Notes under the pieces: generated by a model
What the model was told of the DNA's origin: nothing
The model's database searches: none
What the model saw: only the letters and a program-made list of their open reading frames with translations
From: Arthrobotrys musiformis
Lineage: Eukaryota > Ascomycota > Orbiliomycetes > Orbiliales > Orbiliaceae
NCBI GenBank assembly: GCA_036971715.1
Contig: JAVHJL010000005.1
Coordinates: 3,038,001 to 3,102,000, forward strand
Direction: 5' to 3'
DNA length: 64,000 nt
Made by a program: the position numbers and the translations under genes
Shown: one piece after another, positions 43,712 to 55,154 of the stretch
How the letters are laid out: every line of letters starts with the position of its first letter
How positions within the stretch are numbered: position 1 is the first letter of the stretch

Positions 43712-46646
43712 ATGCTCCTCAAGAACATTGATCTCAATTTCTACCCTTCCATCCCTCAAAACTACAAAGCCTCGCAGGATGGCCAGCTATGCATCCCCGC
43801 CGGTCCCGTCACATACATTCTAACCAACTCCGTTCTGAACCCGGGACTCGTCTCCAACCCCCCGGTTCCATCCAAGTTCAAACCGGGAGATGAGAATAAA
43901 ATCGACTACAGGAGCTCTGAGAATCGTGCCGACTGGAAGGGGTACGGGGGTGACAACGAAGGGGGCAGTGGGAGTGAATATGGTGATAGCGAAGAAGACG
44001 AAGAGGGAGGTGAAGAGGAGGCGGATAAAGAGGGTGATGTGGAGGATGATAAAGCTCGGCCGGAGTTTCAATTTCACTGGCAAAAGTTGGAGATTCTGCA
44101 GGATGAAGAGGTGGGAGATGTTATGAAGGGTGGAGGTGAGGTTGTCGCGCTTCGGTTGGATTAAGAGCAAGTTGCTGACGGTATTCGGGCAGCGAGCTTT
44201 CAGTTGGACCAGACGTTCAAAGAGGGTTTTGCTCGACAGATGGAGTGGTCTCCGCTGGGAGCTGGGAGGCACCGGAGGTATGCATCTTTGTGCTAGCTTG
44301 CGAGAGTATGCTAATGTGGCTCTAGGTGCTCGCTTACCATCTTGACTTCCTCTCGGCAAGTCTTGATATACCAGCCCACCACTGTGATCGGCCGTGGCTT
44401 GAAGCTTCAGATGAAGCTTTTAGACCGACTGATCGATCAAGATGTGCCTGGAGATGAGGTAGTGGAGATCACATGGGATAAACTTCCGAGAGGTTTGACA
44501 ACTATCGAGTCCCAATTGTTGGTAACTGCTAATGAGAAGTAGAAATATGCTGGTCCCAGCCATGCACCTTCCATACCCTGCGATGGGGGTTCCCCATATT
44601 TACCATGGTGGATGAGAACAACGAGCTCACTTTCGTCAAGATCATTGACCAAGATGTGGAGCTTCTACTGAAGACTACGCCGAACTTACCAGAAGGCTCT
44701 AGAATTGTCAATATGCGCTGGTCACCGTGGATTATAATGAGTCCCGACGAAGGTCTGTCTGGCCTTTTGCTTCTTGGCTTTACAGATGCTAATTTACTTT
44801 AGGCGTGTCGTTCTTCAGCTTCGTCGGTGCAGATGGAGTCTTTGCCATGACCATGACCCTATCCAGGGTCGACGGGAAACTGACTCTTTCGTGCGACAGC
44901 GAGCTGACGTTGCTCTGTCCAGGGATACTGCCGGGTTATGAACCCCATGCAATACTATGGTACGAAGGCGTCTACAATCTTCCGAATCAGGCGCCGGAAG
45001 CTCTCTTCGCTGTAATTCAGCACGACGGCGTCGAACTCTTCGGCGTCACTTTAAATGCCGATAGAAAGATAGATATCCAACGTTGCTTCAAAGTCTTTTT
45101 GCCTCTCCCCGCCTGCATTGCAGGTTACACCTTCTCCGACCCTCTTTGGATGAACTACCTCGACCTCAATGTCTGCTCGACCAACGGCGCTCTCTCGATC
45201 TTTAGGATCGATCTTTCGGATCTAACTAAATCTATCCTCTTAAAAGCATCGGTCCCAAACTTCCAAGGCCGCACTATGATCCAAAACGATCCCGAATTCC
45301 CAGAACCAAATACCTTCAAACGCGACTTCATCGACATCCTCGACGAAAAGCGCGACTCGTTCATCGAGGAGTGGAAAATCATGCAAGCGTCCTGCCAGGT
45401 CTACGGCATGGCATACTTCCCCCTCGGCGGGATCGTGTCGGTCTGCTACCGTTTGAAGCCGGAAGGCGTCCTCGAGTACCCCATAAAAGAAAGGGAACGA
45501 TGCACGCTCTCATGGCAACTCTGTAGGAGCTGGTCGGAGATGTTTGATCCCTCCAGGTCTATCGGGTCGGCCAAGCCGTTCACGCTACATGGCGTCCCCG
45601 GGGAAGCGTTTGTGAGTGACATCCGCTTCTTGGTGGAACCCGACGACGTGGAGGATTCCTTCAATAGGATGGAGGAAATAATCGCCGACGGGATGGCTGA
45701 AGCTGTAGGATACCCCGTTGCTCCTGTGAACCCAGCCAGTGGGGAGGAGGAGGACAATCACCGATTTTACTCTACGAAGTCATCGGAGCTGCCTGACATA
45801 ATCTCTCTGTGCTTATTTAACTCTACAGAGGCCGTTTTGGGCAGGGCTAGGAACTTGTTGGGCCTTTTGAAGGCGAACAAAGTTGCTCCGAAGAAGCCGG
45901 GGGTGTTGAGTTCGCAGACGGGGATCACGAAGTTGATATTGGGTACTATTCTTGAGATCCCCGTCTTGAGGAGATCGCAATTACGAACTCCGAGGTCGAG
46001 GATGATAATGTGGCTAGCCGCAAGCTTGGGAATCGTGGCTTTCTATCGCGATGAGAGGGTCTTTAGACTTGCGACAGAGTGTATAGCTGCATTGGAATAC
46101 CGTTTCGACGTGGATTTTTCGACGGAAAAGAAATTGATCGCTGAGAGGAAGGAGGTGCTGGATAATCCTGGAAATCTGGATTTGTTGGTCAAGATGACGA
46201 AGAAGATTGTGAGACCCGGGTCGATGGAGAAGTGTAAGGATTGTGATAGGAATGTGCCGTTGGATGATCTGATGAATGGCAGGTGTGAGAATGGGCATTT
46301 GTTTAGTGAGTTACCCCCCTTCTTTCTTTCTTTATTTTTTTGGGGAAGATTTTGAGGATGGTTCCTGATAATGATAATAGAACGCTGCGCCCTCACATTT
46401 CTACTAATCACAGATCCCAACTCACGAGTCTGCGGAATCTGCAGCCGAGAATACGTCACGCGAAAAATGGTGGAGGAAGACGAAACGGTTGTAGCCGCGC
46501 TCGATGCCCGCGGCGAGAGGATGGATGGCGATAATGTTAGAGAGCCGACGTTGCTTAGGATGCTCTTTGAGGCTGTGGATACTTGTGTTTTCTGCGGGGG
46601 TAGTTTTTATGATAAAGAGGAGTTTAGGAGGGGTGCGGAGCAGTAG
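43712..46646 (+). CDS. TFIIIC subunit with C-terminal zinc finger (GTF3C4/Sfc9-like)
   Basis: TFIIIC binds the A and B boxes of tRNA genes and recruits TFIIIB. The model is join(43712..44135, 44193..44277, 44326..44521, 44560..44752, 44803..46305, 46381..46646), 888 residues. The N-terminal half has the feel of the TFIIIC_delta beta-propeller: an acidic loop (GSEYGDSEEDEEGGEEEADK), then ARQMEWSPLGAGRHRRCSLT and ILTSSRQVLIYQP, then TMVDENNELTFVKI and IVNMRWSPWI. The C-terminus carries the zf-TFIIIC motif: CKDCDRNVPLDDLMNGRCEN, GHLFKRCALTFLLI, SRVCGICSREY and TCVFCGGSFY. Introns are 57, 48, 38, 50 and 75 bp. The third intron (44522-44559) is unusually short, but without it the frame is broken; a different splice or a sequence error is possible there. 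Confidence 0.85.
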
Positions 46647-47366
46647 GGGTTGTGCGTGTTACTTGATTATAGATGGTTGTATTGATGGGGTTAGGGATTA
46701 TGTGCGTTCGGGTGTGTATTAGATTACCTAGTGGGTAGTAGGTAGTACTGCATGCTGTGATATACAATTATTCCTAGCACGAACTCCAAATGTATTTCAC
46801 TGGTTGTAAGTTCGCCCGCCTTACGTTTGGCGATTAGGAGCGTTCTTTGGATAGGATTGGTATCGTACATAGCTTTTCACAGATAGGATGTACCTGTGCC
46901 TAGCCTCGGGTCTCCCCTTAGCTATCTAACTCACACCCATCCATCTCTATGTTTAAAAAGAAGTCGGTTGAAGTCTTTGCTGGTAGAAAGCGATGGCTTG
47001 TAGTGTGGTGGTGGTGGTGGTATAAAAATTGTGATATTGAGGGCCCGAGGGGCCGGCTGCCGACGAGGTATTACCCCACCGACTTTCTCTACGATAGAAG
47101 GCTATACTATGGAATTATTATTGGTCCGTTTATGCACTGCCAAATGGTTAGCCATAGTTTCCAGCTCGATCTTCTTGAGCATTTACAGTGTTAAATTTTC
47201 GTGGTCAATTTTTTTGTATAATATAATGTTGCAGAATCGATTCCAAACTTAGCTTCGAGAGCTATACATCAATCTAGTGTCGCTAATCTAGCAATAATGG
47301 TAAATAATAATAAAACGCCGGGTATCCAACTCCAATCCAATCCATCCAACAAAAAACAAAAAACTT
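46647..47366. other. Convergent 3' region, TFIIIC subunit / methyltransferase
   Basis: A 720-bp tail-to-tail gap. A GGTGGTGGTGGTGG run occurs near 47010 and the right part (47190-47320) is A/T-rich. No gene is seen. Confidence 0.4.
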
Positions 47367-48392
47367 CTACGTCCGCCTCCAGGCACTGATCATATCAGTA
47401 TCCTTCCCGGCAGGAAGATACCTCCTAGGCTTCTCATGATGAACCCTCTCGAACCCCACGCTCTCGAGCAAACCGACATAAGTCTCCGAGCGAATAGCCC
47501 ACGGCGGACCGGGGAGATCGTAAGCTTTATACAGCGGAAACTCAAGGCAGATGAGAATCCCACCGGACTTGATAAGCCCCGCCACACGTTCGGCCCATTG
47601 CTCACGGAGACCCTTGGCGGGATCCAGGGCGACCATGAAGGTGTAATCGTAAACCAGGTCGAATTGTTTGGTATTAAGCTGGTTCAACCATTCGTTTGAG
47701 AAGAAGTCGCCGGTGATGTAGTTCCTGCTTCCCGGTGCTGGGGGCGGGGGGATGGTGGCGCTGAAGTCGCGGGCGATTTCGGTGGCGGAGGATGCGAGTT
47801 CGAGGCCGTAGGCTTGCATTCCTAGGTCTGCGAAGAGGTTGACGTCGTGACCGCGGCCGCAGCCGGGGACGAGGGCTGTTAGGGGGGTTTGGGTGGGTTG
47901 GAAGAGATCCGGGTGGTCTTTGAGGAAGTCGACGAGTGAGGGGGAGACTTGGCCGCGGTCCCAGCTGTTTTAATGTTAGTTTTCTTTTGATCCTTTTTGT
48001 TCATTGGAAATATATTTTGTGAAGGCTTACTAGTGGTATGTTCCCTTATCCCAGAGATTCTTCCAAACGCCCTGGTGCTCTCCTTGAGAACTAAATATCG
48101 ATATTAGCACAAACAACTTCTAATAACTTTATTTATTTATATTTATTTATTCTTTTAAAGACAAGAGAAAGAAAAAAAGAAAAACTCACGCAGCGAATAT
48201 GTCTTGGAAGGACATCTTTGGTGGGGGTGGCGGCGGCAGAACGTTCGACATGGAAGTCTCGGTCTGGTGCGTCAGGGAGGGCTTGTTATTAAGCTTTGTA
48301 TTGGAAACGCCTCTTTGTGCTACCAGGGCCTGAAGGGGCCTTAAAGATGCAGCCGGTCTCTTGGAGAGTGTTCGTAGAGCAAGAGTACTCAT
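47367..48392 (-). CDS. TPMT-family SAM-dependent thiol methyltransferase
   Basis: The enzyme transfers a methyl group from S-adenosylmethionine, probably to sulfur or a halide-like nucleophile, as in the fungal and plant thiol/halide methyltransferases of the TPMT superfamily. The model is complement(join(47367..47964, 48031..48090, 48190..48392)), 286 residues. Key blocks are WKNLWDKGTYHYWDRGQVSP (W-D-x-G pairs typical of the family), SAM motif I ALVPGCGRGHDVNLFADLG, and the acidic Glu of YGLELA. DLVYDYTFMVALDP matches the usual D-x-x-Y-D-x-x-x-x-x-A-L-x-P block. The first 45 residues (MSTLALRTLSKRPAASLRPL, then QALVAQRGVSNTKL) are rich in Arg, Ser, Ala and Leu without acids, like a mitochondrial targeting peptide; a second Met (MSNVLPPPPP) follows it and would give a cytosolic form. 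Exons join in frame. Confidence 0.9.
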
Positions 48393-51300
48393 GTTATATT
48401 ATGTAATATGTATAGATATATATATATATTATAGAGAGTATATAGTAAAGTGTGTATATGCTAGTGAATCTAGTAAATCGGTGTGGCCTATAGAATTGGA
48501 CTTTCTTCAATCACGCAATCCGGGGAAAACCACTGGGGGATTTATAGTTTTTTGCCTCTGGGATATTTTTGGCATTAGTTCTAACAGAGTCCCTCTTGGA
48601 ATTGATATTGAAACGACTTTTTGCTGTGGTTGGACTTGGTTAGTAGCTAGCTACGTATCACAAGTGTGACTACGCAGGCTGTGGCGTTCCAATTTACGAT
48701 GTGAATGGCTCCAATATGCCATACGAAAAGGTAGTAAACACTGAAATGGTTAGTATTCCGTGCATAACCAGTCGCATTCGGGGCCTCATACCCCAGTCTA
48801 CTCGGACTACCCGATAAGGCTTGGGTCGCTTGCATGACCGTTATTTCCCACCAACCTGTCATCCGCACCCTAACGGTTCCATTTCGCTCCAACACCCATG
48901 GAGACTTTCGCGGCAACGCATTGGACGATAACGGGATTGTGGCGTTCTGGACCTTGCAGAGTTCCTGTCTTGCAGGTTCTAAGACTCTTGAGAGAGCCGG
49001 GAACCGTTGTGCGGGTTTTCGTGTTCAGCGTTTGTTCGTTGGGTTTATCTGTGATCCTTGAATTTATGCTGGCACGGAGCTGAAACTCTCTCTCGCAGCT
49101 GGAATGTTGGAATAAGGCTCATCTGTGGAATTGGCCGCGTGAATTGGTGAAGCCTGATACATAGAAACTCGAGGGAGTCTCCACTAGTTACGTATTCATG
49201 CATTGGGCTTCGGAGGACGCTAGGCTGGAAGTAATATCTGCGATAAGACTCCGGATATTATCCAAGTGGTTTGGTACCAGGCTATGTGGAGCTTTGGAGT
49301 GGTATCGTATGATGTTGGAGATATGGCTAATGCAATATATGTGTAGCTTAGTCCGTAGTGCGGTCGAGCCCATTGGGTCGATTCGACTGGAAGGATTCGA
49401 TTGAGCTGTTATATATCCCCGTTGGGATAACAGAGGATTGGACTAAACAACAGGAAATTTGGTAAGAGAAAATTACACACCAAAGCCCAACGAACCAAAT
49501 CATTTTGGTACGCTCAATCGATCAATATTCAATTTAATTGTTCTGTGGCCAGTCTGTTGGATTCCATTCCATAATACGAGTTAGCAACGCATAATCTGCA
49601 ACGACGCGGTTTGACAAGTGGCCTGCGAGGCTGCCTTCGATTGGAGGGAGGGCGGTCGTTGGTATGTGCATATATCTATGTACGGTCTATGCATGCACAA
49701 GGCCGGAAGGGAAGTCTATAACGTCACGACTTTGAAATACTAAGAGGAGTTTCCGTAAACATATTGCTACTGCACACCTGTAGTGCTGCACGTTGAGGGG
49801 TTGCAATTCGGGCTGAGATTCTTCGACGTAGGTTTAGTTTTATGAGTAAAAAAGACTAAAGAAATAATGGGTAAAAACACCCACTCTCCTGACAAAAGAA
49901 AATGGGGAGAGATATTAGTAATCCCCCTCCCGAGACTACTGCTGCTGGAGTGTAATCTCCAATCGTAACTTCTCTAGTTCGAACCGTCGTTATTTGTTGG
50001 CCTCTTCCAGCCCATAACTCGTCCTTCTCTCTTCTCATCGCCTCTAATATGACAGCCTTTGGATATTGGTATCCTGCGATCCTTCTCACCAGGAGCACCG
50101 CCAACCATTTCCGGAGTCTCGTCCTTAGGGGAAGGGCCTTTACTAGCATCCCTACCCTCGAGTAGATAGCCACCGCGAGCCCTTTTGCAGGGCCGGTGCT
50201 GGATCAGACCCTGAGATAGAAGTTTTTTGAAATAAATATAGATATCGATTTTTATTATAAATTATTTATTTGTGTTTTTTTATTGTTCTTATATCTATTT
50301 ACTCCGTATTAATATATTAAAAAATTAAAATAGTCAAGATAATATTAACTTACGAGCGTTAATAGGCTCTTGCGCCGAGAATTGCGGCAATAGCCAAAGC
50401 TGGTTGCCAAAATGTGGTCCGCGCATCAACACGAGCTATAAAAGCCTGTATAGATTGAAATGAAACCATTTTTGCTGATTTATTTTGAGAATATTGAAAA
50501 AACTTGGAGGTTTTGGAGAAGAGTTTAATTGGAACCCCAAGGCCCAACCCCGCATCCGCAATATTCCTCTTCCCTTTATCGGCTTCAGGACCCATAGGGA
50601 GGGCGTCGAAACACCCATCCCTCCACCGTCTATCGGCTCCGGTACGTTTTCGATCTCAGTTATACATGATTGAACGATTTATGAATGGCCCTCTCGCTGG
50701 GGCTTTGCTGCTATACTCTCCCGAGCGGCAGAGAACATCTGGTTGGGAGATGACTGTGCGCAGCATAAAGAAGTCCACCTAGGGCTCTTTGATAGCTTTG
50801 TCGATTTAGCTGGCGTTCAAAGCTTCCAGGAGGATACAGCTATCGCGCTGGATCAGTTTTCGCGGCGTTAATGTAGTTTTATTCCCATTCGTTGAATTGA
50901 AGGGAAATCTCGGCCACGATCTTCGTCATGTTGGGTTAAATATCACCGCTTGTTTTGGGAACCGCCACGCGCAGTTGTTCAAGCTGCAAGTATTCCTGGT
51001 ACCCTCCCTGGGGTTGTCTTGGCACCAGCCCCTGATACGGCTGCTGTCGCTGTAGCTGCTGTCGCTGTAGCCGGGACATAAGAGTAGGCTAGGGCTGTCC
51101 AGCATCTAAGAGGATGTCCTCTAAGCCATCGAATGTTCCGGGTTGCTCTTCATCCTCCCATGGGAGGTTCTGGCAACCGCGGAGCTTTCGAACTGGCTAG
51201 CGACGGGCTTTGAGGTTCGAGAAGGAGCCATCCTCAAGTTAGAATACTTCTGAGGGAAACTTAAGGATTGGTTTTTAAGATGGATGAGGGCGGTTGAGAC

Positions 51301-52109
51301 TAGTCTCGAAGATTGTGATGAAAGTTGGGGGTGAGAACTGGGGGTGAAAATCGATGGTAGGAAAAGAGAATGAAAGGGGGTGAATGGAGGTGAAGCTCTT
51401 TTTTAAATAGTTCTCTTATAAGGCGTGCGTTTGTATTCTACGACAATTGCCCCCACTGAATGCGTTTTCGTTCAAACGACCTTGGGATAGATTCCTTCGA
51501 CCGGCTCTAGTTTACGAGATAAGATGCGTATACGTTACTGGGGTATACTAGCGGTTTTAATTGAGGGACTACCAAATCAATTCTTTACCCTGGTTTGGTC
51601 AGACTATTGAGGTCTCCAACAGACACAGTAGCATCTGGTTCACGAGATAAGTCCCCAAGCATCTCTCCTCACCTATATATATCATTAATACCCATCTTAT
51701 TCGTTTCAAACGGTGTAAATATATACTACAATATCGAGAGAGCATAGCTATATACGCGTGAGTGGAAGAAGGATATTTACATGAGCGGTGTACAGAGATA
51801 TCAAGTTGAAAGAATATATGGTTCTTAATTTCTGATTACCTAGGGTTGCGTGGCCTACTATGGTTTATTGAAAACTTTAACCAAGTGAGCGCCATAGATT
51901 ACCAGTGTCGCTTTATATCGGACTCTATAAGTTCAAGTTCATCATTGTCACGTTGTCTGATAAAGGGATGCGTGCAGGTAGGAGCACGTGTTTGGATCTT
52001 CGTTCATAAAATTATCATTATTTTTATTTGCCCTTGGAAATAAACTAAAGAGGGGGAGGGCCGGCGCGGACAGCCGGCAGCCTGCTTTGAAGGGTATCAC
52101 AAAGAGGTT
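48393..52109. other. 3.7-kb gene-poor stretch with decayed coding blocks
   Basis: The first part holds the promoter of the methyltransferase, with a TATATATATATATTATA run at 48417-48433. Between about 49850 and 51250 the minus strand shows several open blocks with protein-like composition but conflicting frames. One (49856-50173) includes RTRLRKWLAVLLVRRIAGYQ and YPKAVILEAMRREKDELWAG. Another (about 51090-51180) reads LPWEDEEQPGTFDGLEDILL. A third (about 50940-51080) reads MSRLQRQQLQRQQPYQGLVP and contains a 15-bp tandem duplication. An A/T-rich island (about 50215-50345) lies between them, with intron-like ends (GTAAGT, CTCAG on the minus strand). I read this as a decayed gene or element; no family is recognised. 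Two LTR-like motifs follow at 51498 and 51635. Confidence 0.35.
51498..51522 (+). repeat. Dispersed 25-bp motif, copy 2
   Basis: CGACCGGCTCTAGTTTACGA (then GATAA), 21 of 25 bases identical to 43045-43069. A shorter relative, CTGGTTCACGAGATAAG, follows at 51635-51651, and CTGGTTTACGAGACG occurs on the minus strand at 59761-59775 inside the LTR remnant. Confidence 0.5.
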
Positions 52110-52160
52110 TCACTCTCGAAACTTCTTTGTGACCCTTGCAGCAAGGCTGCCGGATTGCGC
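52063..52160. repeat. Long imperfect inverted repeat at the 3' end of an orphan gene
   Basis: The left arm (52063-52111) contains GGCAGCCTGCTTTGAAGGGT then ATCACAAAGAGGTTTC. The right arm (52118-52160) is GAAACTTCTTTGTGACCC then TTGCAGCAAGGCTGCC. The inner 18 bp pair with one mismatch and a 2-nt bulge, the outer part (AGGG...GGCAGCC) with a few more; the loop is 6 nt (ACTCTC). The arms contain the stop codon and last codons of the minus-strand ORF. Confidence 0.85.
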
Positions 52161-52877
52161 ATGCGCATGTGCATGCTCGAGGAGGGTCTTCTTGGTAGTA
52201 CGGATGGTCTCAAGTTCGATCTCCAACCGCAACTTCTCCAACTCGTACTTCCTCTTCCTGTCCGCGTCCTTGGCCTCCCTCTCCTCCCTCTCCTTCTGGA
52301 GTTGGAGCTTTCGAAGCTCGAGCTCGAAGTTGTAGCGATCTCGGGCGCTCTCGTTGCCGAGTTGTGATTGCTTCAGCAAGAATTGGAAAATTCCGTCCAT
52401 CTTGCCTTCTTGCCCGCCGGTGGTATTGGCGTTCGGATCGAATTCGAAGAAATCGAAAGTTGCAACTTTGGTCTTCTTCTTGATGATGTTGATTGGGACC
52501 TCCTTTACTTCCTCCTCTTCTTCTTCCTCTTCTTGATTGTCGAAAGGCATGCTCCCATCCATGGATGGGCCGGGGAGACCGACGTCATTCTTGGGTTGGG
52601 GTGGATTCGTATCATTCTTGACCGCGTCAACCGTGTCTCCGTTGGTCTTGATACCCGAATCGACATTTGAGGTGGTGGGCGGGGTGTTTGAGACGGTCTG
52701 TGATGGCCCGGAGGTCGTGTCCTTGGAACCCAGCGATTCGAAAGCCGTGAAAACGGTATGCGGTGGGGGGACCGGCTTTGGTGGGGTTGCCATATTTCCG
52801 TCTTCGTTGTCGGAAGACTTCTCGGCCGGTTGGAAGGGGAGCTGGATGGGGAAGAGGGTGGTTTTATTGGAGGACAT
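52110..52877 (-). CDS. Hypothetical coiled-coil protein, 255 residues
   Basis: A single-exon ORF with a clear domain layout. Residues 1-120 are Pro/Ser/Thr/Asn-rich and probably disordered (TLFPIQLPFQPAEKSSDNED). A pure acidic run of Glu follows (QEEEEEEEEVKEVPIN), then a short basic patch IIKKKTKVATFDFFEFDPNA. From about residue 165 there is a long, highly charged amphipathic helix (ELRKLQLQKEREEREAKDAD then RKRKYELEKLRLEIELE), surely a coiled coil. The tail HAHAHAQSGSLAARVTKKFR is encoded within the right arm of the inverted repeat. I do not recognise the family. Such acidic-then-coiled-coil proteins occur among chromatin- and transposase-associated proteins, but nothing specific supports that here. 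Confidence 0.65.
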   Translation of the reverse strand: MSSNKTTLFPIQLPFQPAEKSSDNEDGNMATPPKPVPPPHTVFTAFESLGSKDTTSGPSQTVSNTPPTTSNVDSGIKTNGDTVDAVKNDTNPPQPKNDVGLPGPSMDGSMPFDNQEEEEEEEEVKEVPINIIKKKTKVATFDFFEFDPNANTTGGQEGKMDGIFQFLLKQSQLGNESARDRYNFELELRKLQLQKEREEREAKDADRKRKYELEKLRLEIELETIRTTKKTLLEHAHAHAQSGSLAARVTKKFRE

Positions 52878-55154
52878 TTTGTGGAGTGTTTATGGTGTTA
52901 GGAGGGTCTTGTGATAGAGGCTTGATGATGAAGGTATGATGGGAACTTGGTGGTCAAGGCTCGATGATGAAGGCTCAATGGTGTCGACAGAAGTCTGGTG
53001 ATGAAGGCTTGATGATGAAGGCTTGATGATGAAGGCTTGATGACGGAGGGATGAGGTTTGATGGTACAAGTTCGATGATGTTTAGTGGGTATGTTGATGA
53101 AATGGCAATCGATATCGATATTGACAATCTGATTATATATACAGGTCTGCAATAACGGGTATTCTACACTCGGCACCCTCCGCTCAAAAGTCAAGACGCG
53201 CGCATGAATATTTATCACAGCCGTGCCTCGTAAGGCAAGCTTTTGTATGCTTGGCCCCCAGGGCTAGACTATTGACTCTCCAGCTTGTGTGGTATAAACC
53301 CGTACCCTCCGCGTCTTTGACTCGTCGCCAGACTTCTCAACTTGTTGAGGCCGCATCTTTACTTCCGCTAACTCTCTCTTATATTAGGTTCTACGAATTC
53401 GTGTGCCTCGTTCGACGTTTCCTGTGGGCACTCAACCCCCAGCCTTTGCGTTCTTGTCTCCGCCGTTCGCGCTTGTCACCCCTTTTACTCTGAAGCGTCT
53501 TGTGATCCAATTGTATACCTACATGCTTTAATGCGAGTGGTTATAATATATAATTGCTCGCGCATGGATCGGCCTCTCGAGAATATATATAGTTCCTCAA
53601 CTGTGGTAAGTTAACTCTATCATTTGTTTCTCTACTTGGTATGTAAGATTGTATATGCAAACACCCCTCTTCCCCATGCGACCTAAATCAATAGTAAGTT
53701 AAACCTCAAAATAGACAGCACGAACTAATCAGTAAGTCGTCCTTTTAGTTCCTGATAATCTTACGAACCGGGGCAGCTGGCAGTTCCTAGAACTTCTTTG
53801 TACAACCATGGACAACACACTGGCATCGACACCAGATGTTGCAAAATGGTGATCGACAACAATGTAGCACAAGCGGACGACAAACATCTCCGAATACGGC
53901 ATTTATGGCAAACACACTTCTCAGCCTCGAGGCGATGAGAGGATAAACAGCGAAGCATAACGACATTCTCTTATAAGATCTTAGAGCTGATAATTGTTAT
54001 GTTGTTATATTGTTCTACCTGGAATGATGGCGCATACGAGGGCAGTGTTCACCAGCGCGCGATTTAATTATCGCGAAATGAAAACAGGCGGAGAGGTGTC
54101 AAGAGGGCTATCGTCTCGCACGAGGGCTAGTCTTCACTTATACTTGGTCTGGTTCGATTGGACATGTTTTGAGCTCCAGATTGTCGCCTGCGAATCGTGA
54201 AGGGCACGTTTGTGGCGGAGCCGCAATCTTAAACTTGACTTCGACCACGAGATGAATATTTGATGGATTGCCTAGAGACGCGACAAGAGCTATGGGGAAT
54301 GATGACAAAGACACAGCCCTGGATGCCATCCTGGTTAGATAACATTATAGGGCGGTACTTTCGAAGAAGTGTGAAGCAGCTCAGCCCAGTTGTCGGAGGA
54401 AGTTTAGCCTTGTGGTCCGTTCGCTTCGTTTCAAGAAGATATTATGTCATTCGGTAGCGGTTCCGAGCTAACTGGGTATGCATCTATACCGAGAACCCTG
54501 GTCTCGAGAGCTCGAAGACCCGCTTAGGAGAGTGGAGACCCCTTGGTGATACCCTCTGAGGCTCGTATGAGTTAGGCCACAGTACAATATATGGTCATGG
54601 ATGGGGTGTATTTGCATTTGGCAAACGTTTGAGATAAGTTGAGAGGGGTCAAAGAGTCAGAAGTATAAAGGTAGCGGGATCAACTGCCTTTTTCCTACTT
54701 TGCGATAACCATCGTTGTCACTCGTCCTCGAGCTGTTCTTCTCCTCTTTCTCTCGCCAATCATCTTGTGGAAATTGCAACTTTTGTCGTCGACGTTCATT
54801 GCGCCGGTGTAACCTTGCCACTTTTGGCTCTCCAACGTCAGCAACACATACATCTTAACGTTATCTGTGATCTAGGTGCCTACGGAATTGGATCTTGGGT
54901 GCATCTACTTGTTCCCCCTGGTTTCGGGGAGTGCCGTCAAAAGTGAGGCTATGGCCCTTTGATCTTTTTCTAAAGCGTCGAATTCTATTCAAGTTACGTT
55001 CTAACGAATATATAAACATAGATCGCGACCATTGTTTCTGCAGACATTACTAAGTACGACCGATCAAGCCAACAAACCTTCAACCCATCCGGCTCAAAAA
55101 GAATTCTTTGATATTAGCCACTACCCTTCCACAGGAAGCCAAAATTAAAGCAAA
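52878..55154. other. 2.3-kb intergenic stretch upstream of the arrestin-like gene
   Basis: The left end has the minisatellite listed separately, in the promoter of the 255-residue orphan. The remainder has only short ORFs. The final 450 bp carry pyrimidine-rich segments (54720-54760) and fit the arrestin-like gene's promoter and leader. Confidence 0.4.
52996..53046. repeat. Minisatellite, 15-bp unit
   Basis: Three tandem copies of GATGATGAAGGCTTG, with looser relatives spread from 52915 to 53060 (GATGATGAAGGTATG, CGATGATGAAGGCTC). It lies 120-190 bp upstream of the start of the 255-residue orphan gene, in its promoter or leader. Confidence 0.8.
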
